A DNA stretch of 64,000 nt from Cupriavidus pinatubonensis (GCF_019602855.1 NZ_CP080767.1:1860001-1924000); one strand, 5' to 3'. Shown: positions 40,917 to 51,034, numbered from the stretch's first letter. Notes: generated by a model not told the origin, from the letters alone. Program-made: numbers and translations.

Positions 40917-43613
40917 TCAGGCCTCCGCAGGCGGCAGGAAACGGAAGGCTAGGCCGCCCTGCGCGTCAAGCGAGAGATGCACACCGCCGAACGGCTCGGC
41001 GATCGACATGCGCTCCAGCACCTGATGCGCGAGCTCCGGCAGCACCGACTGGGTCAGGATATGGTCGACGTTGCGCGCGCCGCTGTCGACTTCGCTGCAG
41101 CGCTGCACGATGGTGCGCGCCAGCGCGTCGTCCCAGGTCAGGCGGGCGTTGTGGTTGCGCTCGAAGCGCTGCGCCATCCGGCCAAGCTTGAGGTCGACGA
41201 TGGCGGTGATCTGCGCATCGCCAAGGTGGTAGTACGGCACCAGCACCATGCGCGCCAGGAAGGCCGGGCTGAAGCGCTGCAGCAGGGCCGGACGCAGGCG
41301 TTCTACAAGTTCTTCCGGTGGCGGGCGCCGGCCGCCTTGCGAGGCCTCGGTGATGACGTCCTGGGCCGCGTTCGAGGTCAGCAGGATGACCGTGTTGCGG
41401 AAGTCGATCGGTACCCCTTCGCCGTCTTCCATCATGCCCTTGTCGAATACCTGGAAGAACAGCTCCAGCACGTCGGGGTGCGCCTTCTCCATTTCGTCGA
41501 GCAGCACCACGCTATAGGGGCGCCGCCGCACCGCTTCGGTCAGCACGCCCCCGCGCCCGTAGCCGACATAGCCCGGGGGCGCGCCCTTGAGCCCCGACAC
41601 GCTGTGCGCCTCCTGGAATTCCGACATGTTGACGGTGATCATGTTGCGCTCGCCACCGTACAACAAGTCCGCCAGCGCGCAGGCGGTCTCGGTCTTGCCA
41701 ACGCCGCTCGGACCGACCAGCAGGAACACGCCCACCGGCTTGCCGGGGTCGTCGAGATCCGCGCGGAAGGTTCGGATGCGCCGCGCGATCGCATCGAGCG
41801 CCTCGTCCTGGCCGACCACCCGCTCGGCCAGCTTGTCGTGCAGGTGAAGCACGGTGTGAAGCTCGTCGGCCAGCATGCGGCCCACCGGGATGCCAGTCCA
41901 GCTCGAGATGACCTCGGCCACCGCTGCCGAATTGACGCACACCGGCACCATTGGCTCGTCGCACTGCACGGCCTCCAGGCCCTTTTCAAGCCGCAGCAGG
42001 TTGGCGCTCAGCGATTCCGCGCTGTCGTCGCTGTCTTCGCTGTCCTGTGCATCCACGCCCGCTTCGCCACCCGCCTGGCCGGCCAGGCACGCGGCAATCC
42101 TGCGCCGCCATGCCAGGATCTCGTCGACTACGCGCTTTTCCATCACCAGCTTGTCGGACAGGCGCGCATGCTGGCTGCGTGCCTCCTCGAGCTGGCGCGT
42201 GGCAGTGGCAATCTCGTCGGCACGGCTGGCACCGGTGGCCGCCTCATGCCGAAGAATGCGCAACTGGTTCTCGGTGTTTTCGATGCTGCGCCCGAGCGAT
42301 TCGATCTCTGCCGGCACGCCGTTCTGCGCGATCGCCACGCGCGCGCAAGCGGTATCGAGCACGCTGATCGCCTTGTCCGGCAACTGGCGTCCCGACACAT
42401 AGCGGTGCGACAGCTTGACCGCATCGCGCACGGCATCGTCGAGGATCTCCACGCCATGGTGCGCTTCGAGCTTCTTCACCATGCCGCGCAGCATCTCCAC
42501 GGCCACCGGCTCGCTGGGCTCCTCCACCTTGACGATCTGGAAGCGGCGCGCCAGTGCTGGATCGCGCTCGATGTACTTCTTGTACTCGGCCCAAGTGGTC
42601 GCGGCGATGGTGCGCAGCTCGCCGCGTGCCAGCGCCGGCTTGAGCAGGTTGGCGGCATCGCCCTGCCCTTCGCTGCCACCCGCGCCGATCAGCTGGTGGG
42701 CCTCGTCGATGAACAGGATCACCGGTACCGGCGAGGCCGCGACCTCGGCAATTACCGACTTGAGCCGGTTCTCGAACTCGCCCTTGACGCCAGCGCCGGC
42801 CTGCAGCAAGGCCAGATCGAGCGAGCGCACCGAGACATTGCGCAGTGCCGGCGGCACGTCGCCGGCCACGATGCGCTGGGCAAAGCCTTCCACTACGGCG
42901 GTCTTGCCGACGCCGGCCTCGCCGGTCAGGATGGGGTTGTTCTGGCGACGGCGCAGCAGTACGTCCACAAGCTGGCGGATCTCGCCGTCGCGCCCGCGCA
43001 CCGGATCGATCGCGCCTTCGCGCGCCAGCGCCGTCAGGTCGATCGTGTATTGGTTCAGCGCGGATTTCTGTGCGCCGCCGGCGCTGGCCTGCGGCATTGC
43101 CGGCATGGCGCGCCCGGCTACATCGGCCGGCGCGCCGCCGCCAGCGCCAGCGCCCAGCAGCACGGGCAGCGCCTCGCGCAATGCCGTGCGTGGAATCTTC
43201 AGCAGCGACGGCGCCGACTCCAGAAGCAGGCCGCGCAGGCTTTCCACTTCAAGCAGCGCCAGCATCAGCGTGCCGGCGCGCACCTGTTGCTCGCCCAGCA
43301 GCATCGAGCTGAGCAGCCAGGCCTCCTGGAACAGCGGCGAGAAGTTGGGCGACAGCGCCGGGGTGCGGCCATTGCCGCGCTTGAAGCCGTCGATGGCCTT
43401 GTGCAGCTGCGCCAGCAGCGTCTCGCGCGCAATGCCGAAGTGCTCGAGGATGACGTGCAGGTCGCGCGCCTCGACCTCCAGCAGCTGCACCAACAGGTGC
43501 TCGACATCGACGTTGTAGTGGGTGTGGCGCACGCAGAGTTGCGCCGCGGCCTCCATGGCCTGGCGGCATTCCGGATTAAGCCGGCTCAGCAGTGTGCGGA
43601 TATCGATGTCCAT
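40917..43613 (-). CDS. tssH: T6SS sheath-recycling ATPase ClpV (TssH)
   Basis: The 898-residue AAA+ protein has an N-domain (about 1-160), AAA1 with Walker A GEAGVGKT (231-238) and VILFIDEAH (about 298-306). A middle coiled region is followed by AAA2 with GPSGVGKT (634-641). It disassembles contracted TssBC sheaths. Its N-domain and ClpV1 features distinguish it from ClpB, and it is embedded in the T6SS cluster between tssG and vgrG. Confidence 0.97.
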   Translation of the reverse strand: MDIDIRTLLSRLNPECRQAMEAAAQLCVRHTHYNVDVEHLLVQLLEVEARDLHVILEHFGIARETLLAQLHKAIDGFKRGNGRTPALSPNFSPLFQEAWLLSSMLLGEQQVRAGTLMLALLEVESLRGLLLESAPSLLKIPRTALREALPVLLGAGAGGGAPADVAGRAMPAMPQASAGGAQKSALNQYTIDLTALAREGAIDPVRGRDGEIRQLVDVLLRRRQNNPILTGEAGVGKTAVVEGFAQRIVAGDVPPALRNVSVRSLDLALLQAGAGVKGEFENRLKSVIAEVAASPVPVILFIDEAHQLIGAGGSEGQGDAANLLKPALARGELRTIAATTWAEYKKYIERDPALARRFQIVKVEEPSEPVAVEMLRGMVKKLEAHHGVEILDDAVRDAVKLSHRYVSGRQLPDKAISVLDTACARVAIAQNGVPAEIESLGRSIENTENQLRILRHEAATGASRADEIATATRQLEEARSQHARLSDKLVMEKRVVDEILAWRRRIAACLAGQAGGEAGVDAQDSEDSDDSAESLSANLLRLEKGLEAVQCDEPMVPVCVNSAAVAEVISSWTGIPVGRMLADELHTVLHLHDKLAERVVGQDEALDAIARRIRTFRADLDDPGKPVGVFLLVGPSGVGKTETACALADLLYGGERNMITVNMSEFQEAHSVSGLKGAPPGYVGYGRGGVLTEAVRRRPYSVVLLDEMEKAHPDVLELFFQVFDKGMMEDGEGVPIDFRNTVILLTSNAAQDVITEASQGGRRPPPEELVERLRPALLQRFSPAFLARMVLVPYYHLGDAQITAIVDLKLGRMAQRFERNHNARLTWDDALARTIVQRCSEVDSGARNVDHILTQSVLPELAHQVLERMSIAEPFGGVHLSLDAQGGLAFRFLPPAEA

Positions 43614-43625
43614 GCTTGTCTCGGA

Positions 43626-44699
43626 TCATGAAAGCGTGTCGGCACCGACACGCAGCGACAGCCGCACCGGTGCGGGACGTGCAGCAGCACCACCGGCCAG
43701 CCACGCAGTCCAGCCCAACCGGGCGCCGCCGCCCAGGCGCGTGGCCGGCCGCTCGGCAACCTGCAGCGCGAGCTGCACGTCGAAGGGTTGCGACGCATGG
43801 CTGCGCACCAGCCATGCCACCAGGCCGTGATCGGGGCCACCGGGCAGCAGCCCCTCCAGCCGGCGCGCGTCCGGCACCTGCAGGTCCAGGCCGATGCCGG
43901 CGGACTGGTCCCAGCACCGCCGTCCCAGCACCGCGCCTCCGCCGAGCTGCGTCCCCGGTGCGCCACGCGCGCCCAGGCGGACCGAGTCGGTGCGCTCCAC
44001 CGCCAGCCAGCCGCCGACGAACTGGCGGCCGCGCACCCGCAGCCCGAGCCGGTCGCCCAGCAAGGCCAGCAGCCCTTCCATCGAGCGCGGCGCGGCGCCC
44101 AGCAGGCCGGCGTGGCGCAGCCAGGGCGCAGCGCCGCCCGGACCGCGCGGGCCGGCACGCAGGCCCAGGTTGCTGAGCGCGTCGAGGCAGCCGGCCAGCG
44201 TCGTGGTGGCAGGTGCCTGCGCGCCCAGCCCCGGCGCGTGCTTGACACGACCGCGATAGAGGAAGGACAGGAAGCGGTGATTGAAGATGTCGAGCAACTC
44301 CGCCATGGCATGGTCGCGCGCCGCGCGCCGCTCCAGCAGTAGCTCGGTGTATGGCAGCGGCAGCGGCCCATTTGCCCCCGCCAGCGACAGGGCCGGCGTG
44401 GTCAGCGTGTAGGGCGGCTGGCCGGCCTCACGGGGCGGCTCGTTGTCGGCATGGTCGGCATCTTGCGGCGCACCGGCAACCACCGATGCCACATCGCGCG
44501 GCTGGAAGGCCAGCGAAACCAGCCCGCGCAGGCGTACGGCCTCGCCGCTGCCGTCGCCGTGGCCGAGCGGATGCGCACCGGGCGTGGCCCGTTCCAGCAG
44601 GCCGATGGCCTGGAACAGGTTGAACGCGGCGGGGTTGGCGGCGAGACGGTCGATCACAGCAGCGTCTGGCAGCCGGTCATCGGCTCCCATTGCTTCCAT
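43626..44699 (-). CDS. tssG: T6SS baseplate protein TssG
   Basis: The 357-residue protein from ATG 44699 (GGAG upstream) begins MEAMGADDRL and has ANPAAFNLFQAIGLLE, LAFQPRDVASV and ELLDIFNHRFLSFLYR, the TssG signatures. It pairs with TssF in the baseplate wedge. It overlaps tssF by 46 bases, so translation is coupled. The frame extends much further upstream but that part is antisense to nothing and inside tssF. Confidence 0.93.
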   Translation of the reverse strand: MEAMGADDRLPDAAVIDRLAANPAAFNLFQAIGLLERATPGAHPLGHGDGSGEAVRLRGLVSLAFQPRDVASVVAGAPQDADHADNEPPREAGQPPYTLTTPALSLAGANGPLPLPYTELLLERRAARDHAMAELLDIFNHRFLSFLYRGRVKHAPGLGAQAPATTTLAGCLDALSNLGLRAGPRGPGGAAPWLRHAGLLGAAPRSMEGLLALLGDRLGLRVRGRQFVGGWLAVERTDSVRLGARGAPGTQLGGGAVLGRRCWDQSAGIGLDLQVPDARRLEGLLPGGPDHGLVAWLVRSHASQPFDVQLALQVAERPATRLGGGARLGWTAWLAGGAAARPAPVRLSLRVGADTLS

Positions 44700-46414
44700 A
44701 TCTCGTCTCCGCGGCGCACCACCAGCCGCACAAAGGAATTGACCGAGGTGTACAACGCAAAGAAGCGCGCCAGCACGGCGCCCATCAACAGCGGCGATCC
44801 CCCGGCAAAGGCGTCGGCATCGAACTCGATGGCGATCTCGGTGCCACGGCAGAAGCCGCGCCAGGCATCCCCGCCGATATGTGCGGTGACACCGCGCGAT
44901 TGCACGCTGCGTATGCCACGGATCTGTTCCAATTCGCGGCTGCCGTCGGCGGCGAACAGGCGCAGCATCTGCTGCACCTCGTGGCGACCGGTGGCACCGC
45001 TTGCCAGCGTGCCGTGATGCAGCGTCAGCAACGACACAAGCCGCCACAGCGATTCGCCGCCCAGCGGCGGATTGCGCTGAACCGTCGGCTCGTACAGCAA
45101 ACGCACGCGCGCGTTCTGCGAAACGTTTTCCACCAGCATGCGCGCGCCCACCGGGACCTGCTCGGCCAGGCGCCGGTTGGTGCAAAGCACGTTGGCATAG
45201 GCGACTGGCGCTGCCGGCTGGCTGCTTGTCTTGCCCGCATCGACAAAGGTCAGGTAGGTGTCGGTGCCGGACAGGCCGGGCCGAAGGGTCGGCTCGCGGC
45301 GGGTCCACCAGTACACGCCGTCGGCACCCGCGTCGCCGCTGGCCGCGGCAACTGGTGGCACAGCCTGGGTTCGATCGCTGGCCGGATCGGACAGCACCAC
45401 CGAGCTGACCGAATGGATCTCGGTGGCGGCCTCGCGCCGCTGGTCCGCCACCAGCCGGTACTCGTAGTGACGCTGGTCGAGCACGATCGGCTCACTGGTC
45501 TGCGAGAACAAGTTGATGGCCGGCACGCAGCCCAGGCGGAAATTGCCGGCGCCAATGCGCGCCATGCCGCGCGACACTCGCGCCAGACGCAGCACGATAT
45601 CGCAGCGCGTGCCGCGCCCAAGCCGGCCCGCGGGCAACGCCAGATCGAAGAAGTGGAACTTGCGCGGAAAGGCGAAGTACTCCTGCATCAACCCATAAGC
45701 CGGTTGCGCATTGGGCGGCTGCGGCAGCACGGCCTCGTCGGCATCGTAGCCGACCTCGCGCCAGGCCGAAGCCGGCAGCAGCGAGGCCTCGCCGTCGCTC
45801 GGCTCGATGCGCACGCCGGCCACCCCGCTCAACAGCAGTTCGTAAAGCGGCATCGTCACCATCCAGTCGCCGTGCAGGTGCAGGCGCAGCGTGGTGAGTT
45901 CCAGCTCCGAGAAGTCGACACCGTCGGCACAGGCAAGCGTCAGGCGCAGGGTATGGTCCTGGTCGAACTGGGCCTGCTCGACCGTCAGCGGCCACAGCGT
46001 CGTTTCCCAGCTGGTGCGGAAGCGGCAGGTCTGATCGTCCTCGGTACGGGCCTGCAGTCCGGTATGGCGAGGTACCCGGTAGCCTGCGGTGACCTTGCCC
46101 TGGCTCGGGTCGAGCGCGAACTGCACCACGGTCATCGAGGGCAGCGGTTGCACCAGCGCCGGGCAGACATTCTCCAGCAGCGACGAAGCGACCTGCGGAA
46201 AGGACTGGTCGAGATCGCGGTGCACACGTGCGGCCAGGAAGGCCGTCGCCTCGATCAGGCGTTCGGTATGCGGGTCAAGCGATTCGGTGCCGTGCAGCGC
46301 CAGGCGCGACGCCACCATGGGATAGCGTTCGGCGAAAGCCGCGCCCTGCGTACGCAGATAGGACAGCTCCCGCTTGTAGTAGTGCAGGATGTCGCCTTCG
46401 CCCAGCTCAGCCAT
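44654..46414 (-). CDS. tssF: T6SS baseplate protein TssF
   Basis: The 586-residue protein from ATG 46414 starts MAELGEGDILHYYKRELSYLRTQGAAFAERYP. It contains DPHTERLIEATAFLAARVHRDLDQSFPQVASSLLENV, classic TssF. It is the main wedge component with TssG. It overlaps tssE by eight bases. An earlier in-frame start at 46501 lies inside tssE and is unlikely. Confidence 0.95.
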   Translation of the reverse strand: MAELGEGDILHYYKRELSYLRTQGAAFAERYPMVASRLALHGTESLDPHTERLIEATAFLAARVHRDLDQSFPQVASSLLENVCPALVQPLPSMTVVQFALDPSQGKVTAGYRVPRHTGLQARTEDDQTCRFRTSWETTLWPLTVEQAQFDQDHTLRLTLACADGVDFSELELTTLRLHLHGDWMVTMPLYELLLSGVAGVRIEPSDGEASLLPASAWREVGYDADEAVLPQPPNAQPAYGLMQEYFAFPRKFHFFDLALPAGRLGRGTRCDIVLRLARVSRGMARIGAGNFRLGCVPAINLFSQTSEPIVLDQRHYEYRLVADQRREAATEIHSVSSVVLSDPASDRTQAVPPVAAASGDAGADGVYWWTRREPTLRPGLSGTDTYLTFVDAGKTSSQPAAPVAYANVLCTNRRLAEQVPVGARMLVENVSQNARVRLLYEPTVQRNPPLGGESLWRLVSLLTLHHGTLASGATGRHEVQQMLRLFAADGSRELEQIRGIRSVQSRGVTAHIGGDAWRGFCRGTEIAIEFDADAFAGGSPLLMGAVLARFFALYTSVNSFVRLVVRRGDEIWKQWEPMTGCQTLL

Positions 46415-46871
46415 GATCGGCCCCGCGCAGCTGGGCCGTCTCGTCGCCTGCGGCCAGTTCGAACGAAACCCGCTCGGGCGCCTGGCCAAGACAAAGCTCA
46501 CCGTCGATCAGCAGGACCGGCTGCGCCAATGCGGTGTTCAAAGAGGTACTGAATTGCACGTTCACGTTGCGCAGCCGCGGCTCGAACAAAGTCACGGCAT
46601 GCCGCACCAGCGCGGCAATCAGCGCGCGGTCCGGGCCGGACTGCAGGGAACGCGAAGAGCAGTCGGGCACGCCGTAATCAAGCACCGTGCCCTCGCTGGC
46701 GAGGAAAGCCTCGGCGCACAGGCGCGAGCGCGTATTGAGCAGGCGTCCCAGTTCGCGCGCCACCGATTGGCGCAACTGCGCCCCGTCGAGCAGGTGCGCC
46801 GACGGCTCGGTGCCGCCGAACGCCAGCCGTTCGAACAGGGGCACGGGTGCGCCGCTGATGATCGTCGCCAT
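46407..46871 (-). CDS. tssE: T6SS baseplate protein TssE (gp25-like)
   Basis: The 154-residue protein has the gp25 core: LFERL near the N-terminus, SVARELGRLLNTR, LDYGVPD, then ALIAALVRHAVTLFEPRLRNVNV. It nucleates the sheath at the baseplate. Immediately upstream of tssF and 41 bases after hcp. Confidence 0.94.
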   Translation of the reverse strand: MATIISGAPVPLFERLAFGGTEPSAHLLDGAQLRQSVARELGRLLNTRSRLCAEAFLASEGTVLDYGVPDCSSRSLQSGPDRALIAALVRHAVTLFEPRLRNVNVQFSTSLNTALAQPVLLIDGELCLGQAPERVSFELAAGDETAQLRGADHG

Positions 46872-46912
46872 GGAATCGCCTCGGGCTCAGGTCCGCCAGG
46901 CAGGCCTGCCGC

Positions 46913-47395
46913 TCAGGAAACGGCCTTGTTGGTAGCCAGGTCCCAGCCGAAAGCGGCCGTGCCCTGCTTCTTCGAGTCCGAACCCTGCTTGGTGTATTCG
47001 ACCTTGATCTCGGTGAAATCCAGACAGAACGTGTCCATCGCTTCGCTGCCGCCACCGCCGGTGCTGATGTTGCTGACCATGGTGTTCTTCAGCGTGTAGG
47101 TCATCAGCGGCATGAACGTGTCGCCCTCGTTGCGACCCATCAGCAGCTTGACCACGCCAAGGTCCTTGCCGCCGGCGCAGGCGCCGTACAGGCCCGGGGT
47201 GGCCTGGTCGGTCATCTTGCTGAGGGTGATGTTCTGGAAGTCCGGGCGACCCATGGTGCGCTCGGAATTCGAGACATCCCGGTTCATGTGCATCGATACA
47301 CCATTGCTGAAAGACATGATCTGGATCTTGTCTTCATGGCCGGTGATCTTGGTGTTGCCCTTGATATCAGTGATCTCGAGGATGATGGTGTCCAT
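46913..47395 (-). CDS. hcp: T6SS tube protein Hcp (TssD)
   Basis: The 160-residue Hcp starts MDTIILEITDIKGNTKITGHEDKIQIMSFSNGVSM and ends in a short tail typical of structural Hcp. TLSKMTDQATPGLYGACAGGKDL fits the family loop. It forms the inner tube rings. The 101-base gap to tssC holds no gene. No C-terminal effector domain. Confidence 0.95.
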   Translation of the reverse strand: MDTIILEITDIKGNTKITGHEDKIQIMSFSNGVSMHMNRDVSNSERTMGRPDFQNITLSKMTDQATPGLYGACAGGKDLGVVKLLMGRNEGDTFMPLMTYTLKNTMVSNISTGGGGSEAMDTFCLDFTEIKVEYTKQGSDSKKQGTAAFGWDLATNKAVS

Positions 47396-47496
47396 GGCTT
47401 GTTTGGCTCCGGAGAAACTCGGGTAATGTCAGCAGGCTGGCTGCGGTGCAAGGGGGCGGAATCGTCCGGCCGCCTTGCACCGCGCGGCGGTGTCGA

Positions 47497-48999
47497 TCAG
47501 GCGGCTGCGGCCGGCAATTCGGCCACCAGGCGCATCGATGCGGTCAGCTCTTCCATCTGGAAGTGCGGCTTCAGGAAGCAGGTCGCACGATAGGCGCCCG
47601 GCTTGCCCGGCACTTCCGTCACATCCACGCGTGCCTCGCTGAGCGGGAACCGCGCCTTGGCTTCCTGCGATGCCGACGGGTTGATCAGCACGTAATCCGC
47701 GATCCAGTTGTTGAGGAAGTTCTCCACGTCGGTGCGGTTCTGGAAGCTACCCACCTTGTCGCGCATGATCACCTTCAGGTAATGCGCGAAGCGCGATGCC
47801 GCCAGCACGTAAGGCAGGCGAGCCGACAGCTGCGCGTTGGCGTTGGCCGAGTCCTTGTTGTAGATCTTGGGCTTGTTGGCGGTCTGGCTGCCGAAGAAGG
47901 TGGCGCTGTTGGAGCCCTTGGCGTTGACGATGGCGATGAAGCCGAGGTCGTTCAGCTCCTTCTCGCGACGGTCGGTGATGGTCACCTCGGTCGGGCACTT
48001 GAGCACCACGTCGCCTTCGTCGGTCTTGTAGGCGTGGGCAACCATGCCGTCCACCTTGCCGCCGCCTTCCACGCCGCGGATCGCGGTAGCCCAGCCGTAG
48101 CGCGAGAAGGCGCCGGTGATGCGCAGACCGAGCTGGTAGGCCGAGTTGGCCCACAGGTACTTGCCGTGATCGGTGCCGTCGACATCTTCCTCGAAGTTGA
48201 AGTTCTCGACGGGGTTAGTCTTGGCGCCGTACGGCAGGCGTGCCGCGTAGGACGGCAGCACCAGTGACACATAGCGCGAATCCTCCGACTCGCGGAAGGA
48301 GCGCCAGGCTGCCAGCTCGGCGCTCTCGAAGATCTTCGAAAGGTCGCGCGCCACACCCAGGTCGGTGAACGTCTTGAGGTCGAACAGGCTCGGCGCGGCC
48401 GAGGCAATGAACGGCGCGTGGGCGGCTGCGGCCACCTTCGACACGCGCTCCAGCAGCGCCAGGTCCTGCGGATGGCGGCCAAAGCTGTAGTCGCCGATCA
48501 GCACGGTGTAGGGATAGCCGCCGAAGGTGCCGTACTCCTCTTCGTAGACCTTCTTGAACAGCACGCTCATGTCGTGGTCGACCGCCGACTCCAGGTCCTT
48601 CAGCAGGTCACGCTTGCTGACGTTGAGCAGGCGCAGCTTCAGGTTCTGGCCGGTCTCGGTGCCGTACACCATGTCATGCAGGCCGGTCCACGACGCTTCC
48701 AGCGCCTGGAAGTCCGCGTCGTGCATGATCGCGTTGAGCTGGTCGGAGATCAACTGGTCGATCTCGGCCACGCGCTCGTTGATGGTTGCCACCAGGCTCT
48801 TGTCGGGGCTGGTGCGCATGCCTTCGTCGAGAATCTGCGAGGCCAGCTGGCCGATCAGCTTCTTCGCGTAGACGCTCTGCGACGGCTCCACGGCCATGTT
48901 GCCTTCCTGCACGATGCGCTCGAGCAGGGTCAGTTCGGTTGCGGCGGCGGCGGCCGCCTTCGATTCGGTCGCCGCTTCGGCGATAGGATTGCTTGCCAT
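47497..48999 (-). CDS. tssC: T6SS sheath large subunit TssC (VipB)
   Basis: The 500-residue protein has an N-terminal Ala-rich helix, then IDQLISDQLNAIMHDADFQALEASWTGLHDM and FGGYPYTVLIGDYSFGRHPQDLALL, conserved TssC motifs. It ends with RLVAELPAAAA after the ELTASM strand. It forms the contractile sheath with TssB. ATG 48999 is preferred over a GTG three codons upstream, with GAGGGTG as ribosome-binding site. Confidence 0.96.
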   Translation of the reverse strand: MASNPIAEAATESKAAAAAATELTLLERIVQEGNMAVEPSQSVYAKKLIGQLASQILDEGMRTSPDKSLVATINERVAEIDQLISDQLNAIMHDADFQALEASWTGLHDMVYGTETGQNLKLRLLNVSKRDLLKDLESAVDHDMSVLFKKVYEEEYGTFGGYPYTVLIGDYSFGRHPQDLALLERVSKVAAAAHAPFIASAAPSLFDLKTFTDLGVARDLSKIFESAELAAWRSFRESEDSRYVSLVLPSYAARLPYGAKTNPVENFNFEEDVDGTDHGKYLWANSAYQLGLRITGAFSRYGWATAIRGVEGGGKVDGMVAHAYKTDEGDVVLKCPTEVTITDRREKELNDLGFIAIVNAKGSNSATFFGSQTANKPKIYNKDSANANAQLSARLPYVLAASRFAHYLKVIMRDKVGSFQNRTDVENFLNNWIADYVLINPSASQEAKARFPLSEARVDVTEVPGKPGAYRATCFLKPHFQMEELTASMRLVAELPAAAA

Positions 49000-49042
49000 C
49001 TGGATCACCCTCAGGGAATTCGTTGCTTCCTATGCTTCGGAC

Positions 49043-49591
49043 TTAGCTGGCGTCGGCCGGCGTTTCTGCGGCTTGCTCGTCCGCTGCGGCCGGCTGGCCG
49101 GCGTCGGCTTCGCTGCGCACCTTCTTCAGCTCATCGGCATCGCGCACGATGCGCTCGAGCAGCGAGTCGAGCTCGTCGTTGCCGTCGAGCTTGCCCAGCA
49201 GGTCGCGCAGTTGCTGGCGCGCCTCGAGCAGCTTGGCCAGGCGCGGAATCTGACCCACCAGGCTTTCCGGATGGAAGTCGCTGAATTTCTCGAAGTTCAG
49301 TTCGACCTTCAGGTTGGACTGGCCGTCCTTCATGGTGTCGGGAACCGACAGCTCCAGGCGCGGCGCGATCTTGCCCATGATCTCGTCGAAGTTGTCGCGG
49401 TCGATCTCGACGAAGCGGCGCTCCTTCAGCTTGGGCAGCGGCTCGGCGGGATGGCCCGACAGGTCCGCCAGAAGGCCGACCACCATGGGCAATTCACGCT
49501 TCTCGATGGCGTCACCCACTTCGACGTCGTACGAGATCTGGACACGGGGCGGGCGATTGCGCCCGACCCACTTCTGCAGGCTATTGGACAT
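49043..49591 (-). CDS. tssB: T6SS sheath small subunit TssB (VipA)
   Basis: The 182-residue protein starts MSNSLQKWVGRNRPPRVQISYDVEVGDAIEKRELPMVVGLLADLSG, the TssB signature. It contains FVEIDRDNFDEIMGKIAPRLEL and ends in an acidic Ala-rich tail. It is the first gene of the minus-strand T6SS transcript, so the main promoter should be in 49592-50159. Confidence 0.96.
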   Translation of the reverse strand: MSNSLQKWVGRNRPPRVQISYDVEVGDAIEKRELPMVVGLLADLSGHPAEPLPKLKERRFVEIDRDNFDEIMGKIAPRLELSVPDTMKDGQSNLKVELNFEKFSDFHPESLVGQIPRLAKLLEARQQLRDLLGKLDGNDELDSLLERIVRDADELKKVRSEADAGQPAAADEQAAETPADAS

Positions 49592-50159
49592 GGAACTCTC
49601 CGGAAGGACTTGAATGCGTCCGAACAATCATCGAATTCGCACAAATATCGTGCGCATGGCAAAGCCCCCCGGCGTAGACGAAATCATCGTCCCACGCCGA
49701 GGTCGAAGACGGCCTACGCCGCATCAGCCGCAAGGCAAGCCTTCTTTGGCAATCTTTGTGTTTTAGCTACCCGTTCCTATCGGGACCGCGTGCACAAGCA
49801 GCGGGCGCTGCCAGCTCGTTCGCCCCGTCAGGCTCTCTTTTTGCCCCGGAACATGTTGTGTCAGAAACAACACGACATCCCCGGGAAAACCCCTACTTCC
49901 GCGCTTTTGACCCCTAAATCTTTGTGTTTCTGTTGGTTGCGCAACGGAAGTCAGGCGAAATTTACGCTGTGCGACTTGGACAGGACAATACCTGTAATCC
50001 GGTATTTTCTACAGTTCGCGCAAAGTTGCCAGAAACGCGAAAGTCGATGGCATCGAATTGCTCATTTTTGGGTATTCTGAGAGCGATGCATTTATGTCAG
50101 TTTTCTGCCTGCGGCGTGGACGGCAAAAGTGTGGCTCGCCCGTCAACCCTCATTTCCAA
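49592..50159. other. Divergent promoter region of the T6SS operon and the response regulator gene
   Basis: This 568-base interval has no supported gene. It is locally AT-richer than its surroundings, as expected for regulatory DNA. An inverted repeat ACAGG-N6-CCTGT is visible around 49981-49996. I found no convincing sigma-54 (-24/-12) element towards tssB and no unambiguous sigma-70 hexamers. An alternative start for the regulator at 50094 would shorten the region. Confidence 0.4.
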
Positions 50160-50867
50160 ATGAATCCAACAATTACCAACAAGAAGCCTGCGCTGACGGG
50201 GAACCTCTTGCTGGTCGGACACGAAAAGCGTATGCGCGCCCGCCTTTGCGCGATCCTCTCGGATCTCGACTACACGGCAGACGCACTCACCTACACCTGC
50301 TGCCCCGAGGAAGCCCATGCCCAGCTGGTCGAGCGCCCGTTCGACATGGTCCTGGTCGACAGCAGCCTGGCCCACGGCAATGGCATCGACCTGATCGGCG
50401 CGCTGCATGCGCGCGATCCGCGCATGCCGATCGTGGTGATCTCCGATCCAGCCGCCGAAGCCGACGTAATGAGTGCCTTGCGCGCCGGAGCAAGCGGCTA
50501 CCTGCTCAAGGAGCGCGACGACACTGAACTCTCGGTCTCTCTGCGCAGTGCCCTGCGCGGCGGCATGCCGATCGATCCGTTCATCGCCAGGCAAGTATTG
50601 CGGTCGCTCGTGCCTGCCGACCCGCACGCCGCCTGCAGCCCGCCGGCCGGCTGCGCGGGGCCCGAGGCCAGGAGCCCGCTGAGCACGCGCGAACTGGAGA
50701 TTCTGCGCTGCATCGACCGCGGCGCGACCAACCGCGAAATCGCCGCCGCGCTGTCGCTGTCCACGTTGACCATCGAATCGCACGTCAAGAACATCCACAA
50801 GAAGCTGGGCGTCAAGACGCGTACCCAGGCCACCTTTGAAGCGCGCCGGTATGGGCTGCTGAACTAA
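50160..50867 (+). CDS. LuxR-type response regulator with degenerate acidic pocket, divergent from T6SS
   Basis: From ATG 50160 the protein has 235 residues. The receiver domain (about 14-130) keeps phospho-acceptor D67 (MVLVDSSLAHG), S95 and K117. The usual DD pair after strand 1 is replaced by LLLVGHEKRM, so Mg2+-dependent phosphorylation is doubtful. A LuxR HTH follows (about 175-230: LSTRELEILRCIDRGATNREIAAALSLS). It is divergent from tssB and may control the T6SS genes. No kinase is nearby. Upstream starts at 50094 or 50058 are possible. Confidence 0.85.
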   Translation: MNPTITNKKPALTGNLLLVGHEKRMRARLCAILSDLDYTADALTYTCCPEEAHAQLVERPFDMVLVDSSLAHGNGIDLIGALHARDPRMPIVVISDPAAEADVMSALRAGASGYLLKERDDTELSVSLRSALRGGMPIDPFIARQVLRSLVPADPHAACSPPAGCAGPEARSPLSTRELEILRCIDRGATNREIAAALSLSTLTIESHVKNIHKKLGVKTRTQATFEARRYGLLN

Positions 50868-51034
50868 GACGCCATTCTGAAAATTTGCTGCAGATGAGTT
50901 CCGGCAATGCCGCCTCGCACGCTGTGTTCACTTTGCGTGGCAAGCTGGGCATTACCTATGGGAGGCAGGCCTACGGGCAGCTTCCCGCCGCCCATCGGAG
51001 CGAGCCAGTATTGGGGATCTGCGCCCTTGCGCCA

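Noticed and set aside
40977-43631. 884-residue plus-strand frame
   Set aside because: Complement of clpV; composition typical of a shadow frame.
44690-46552. 620-residue plus-strand frame
   Set aside because: Complement of tssF; no ribosome-binding site or domain.
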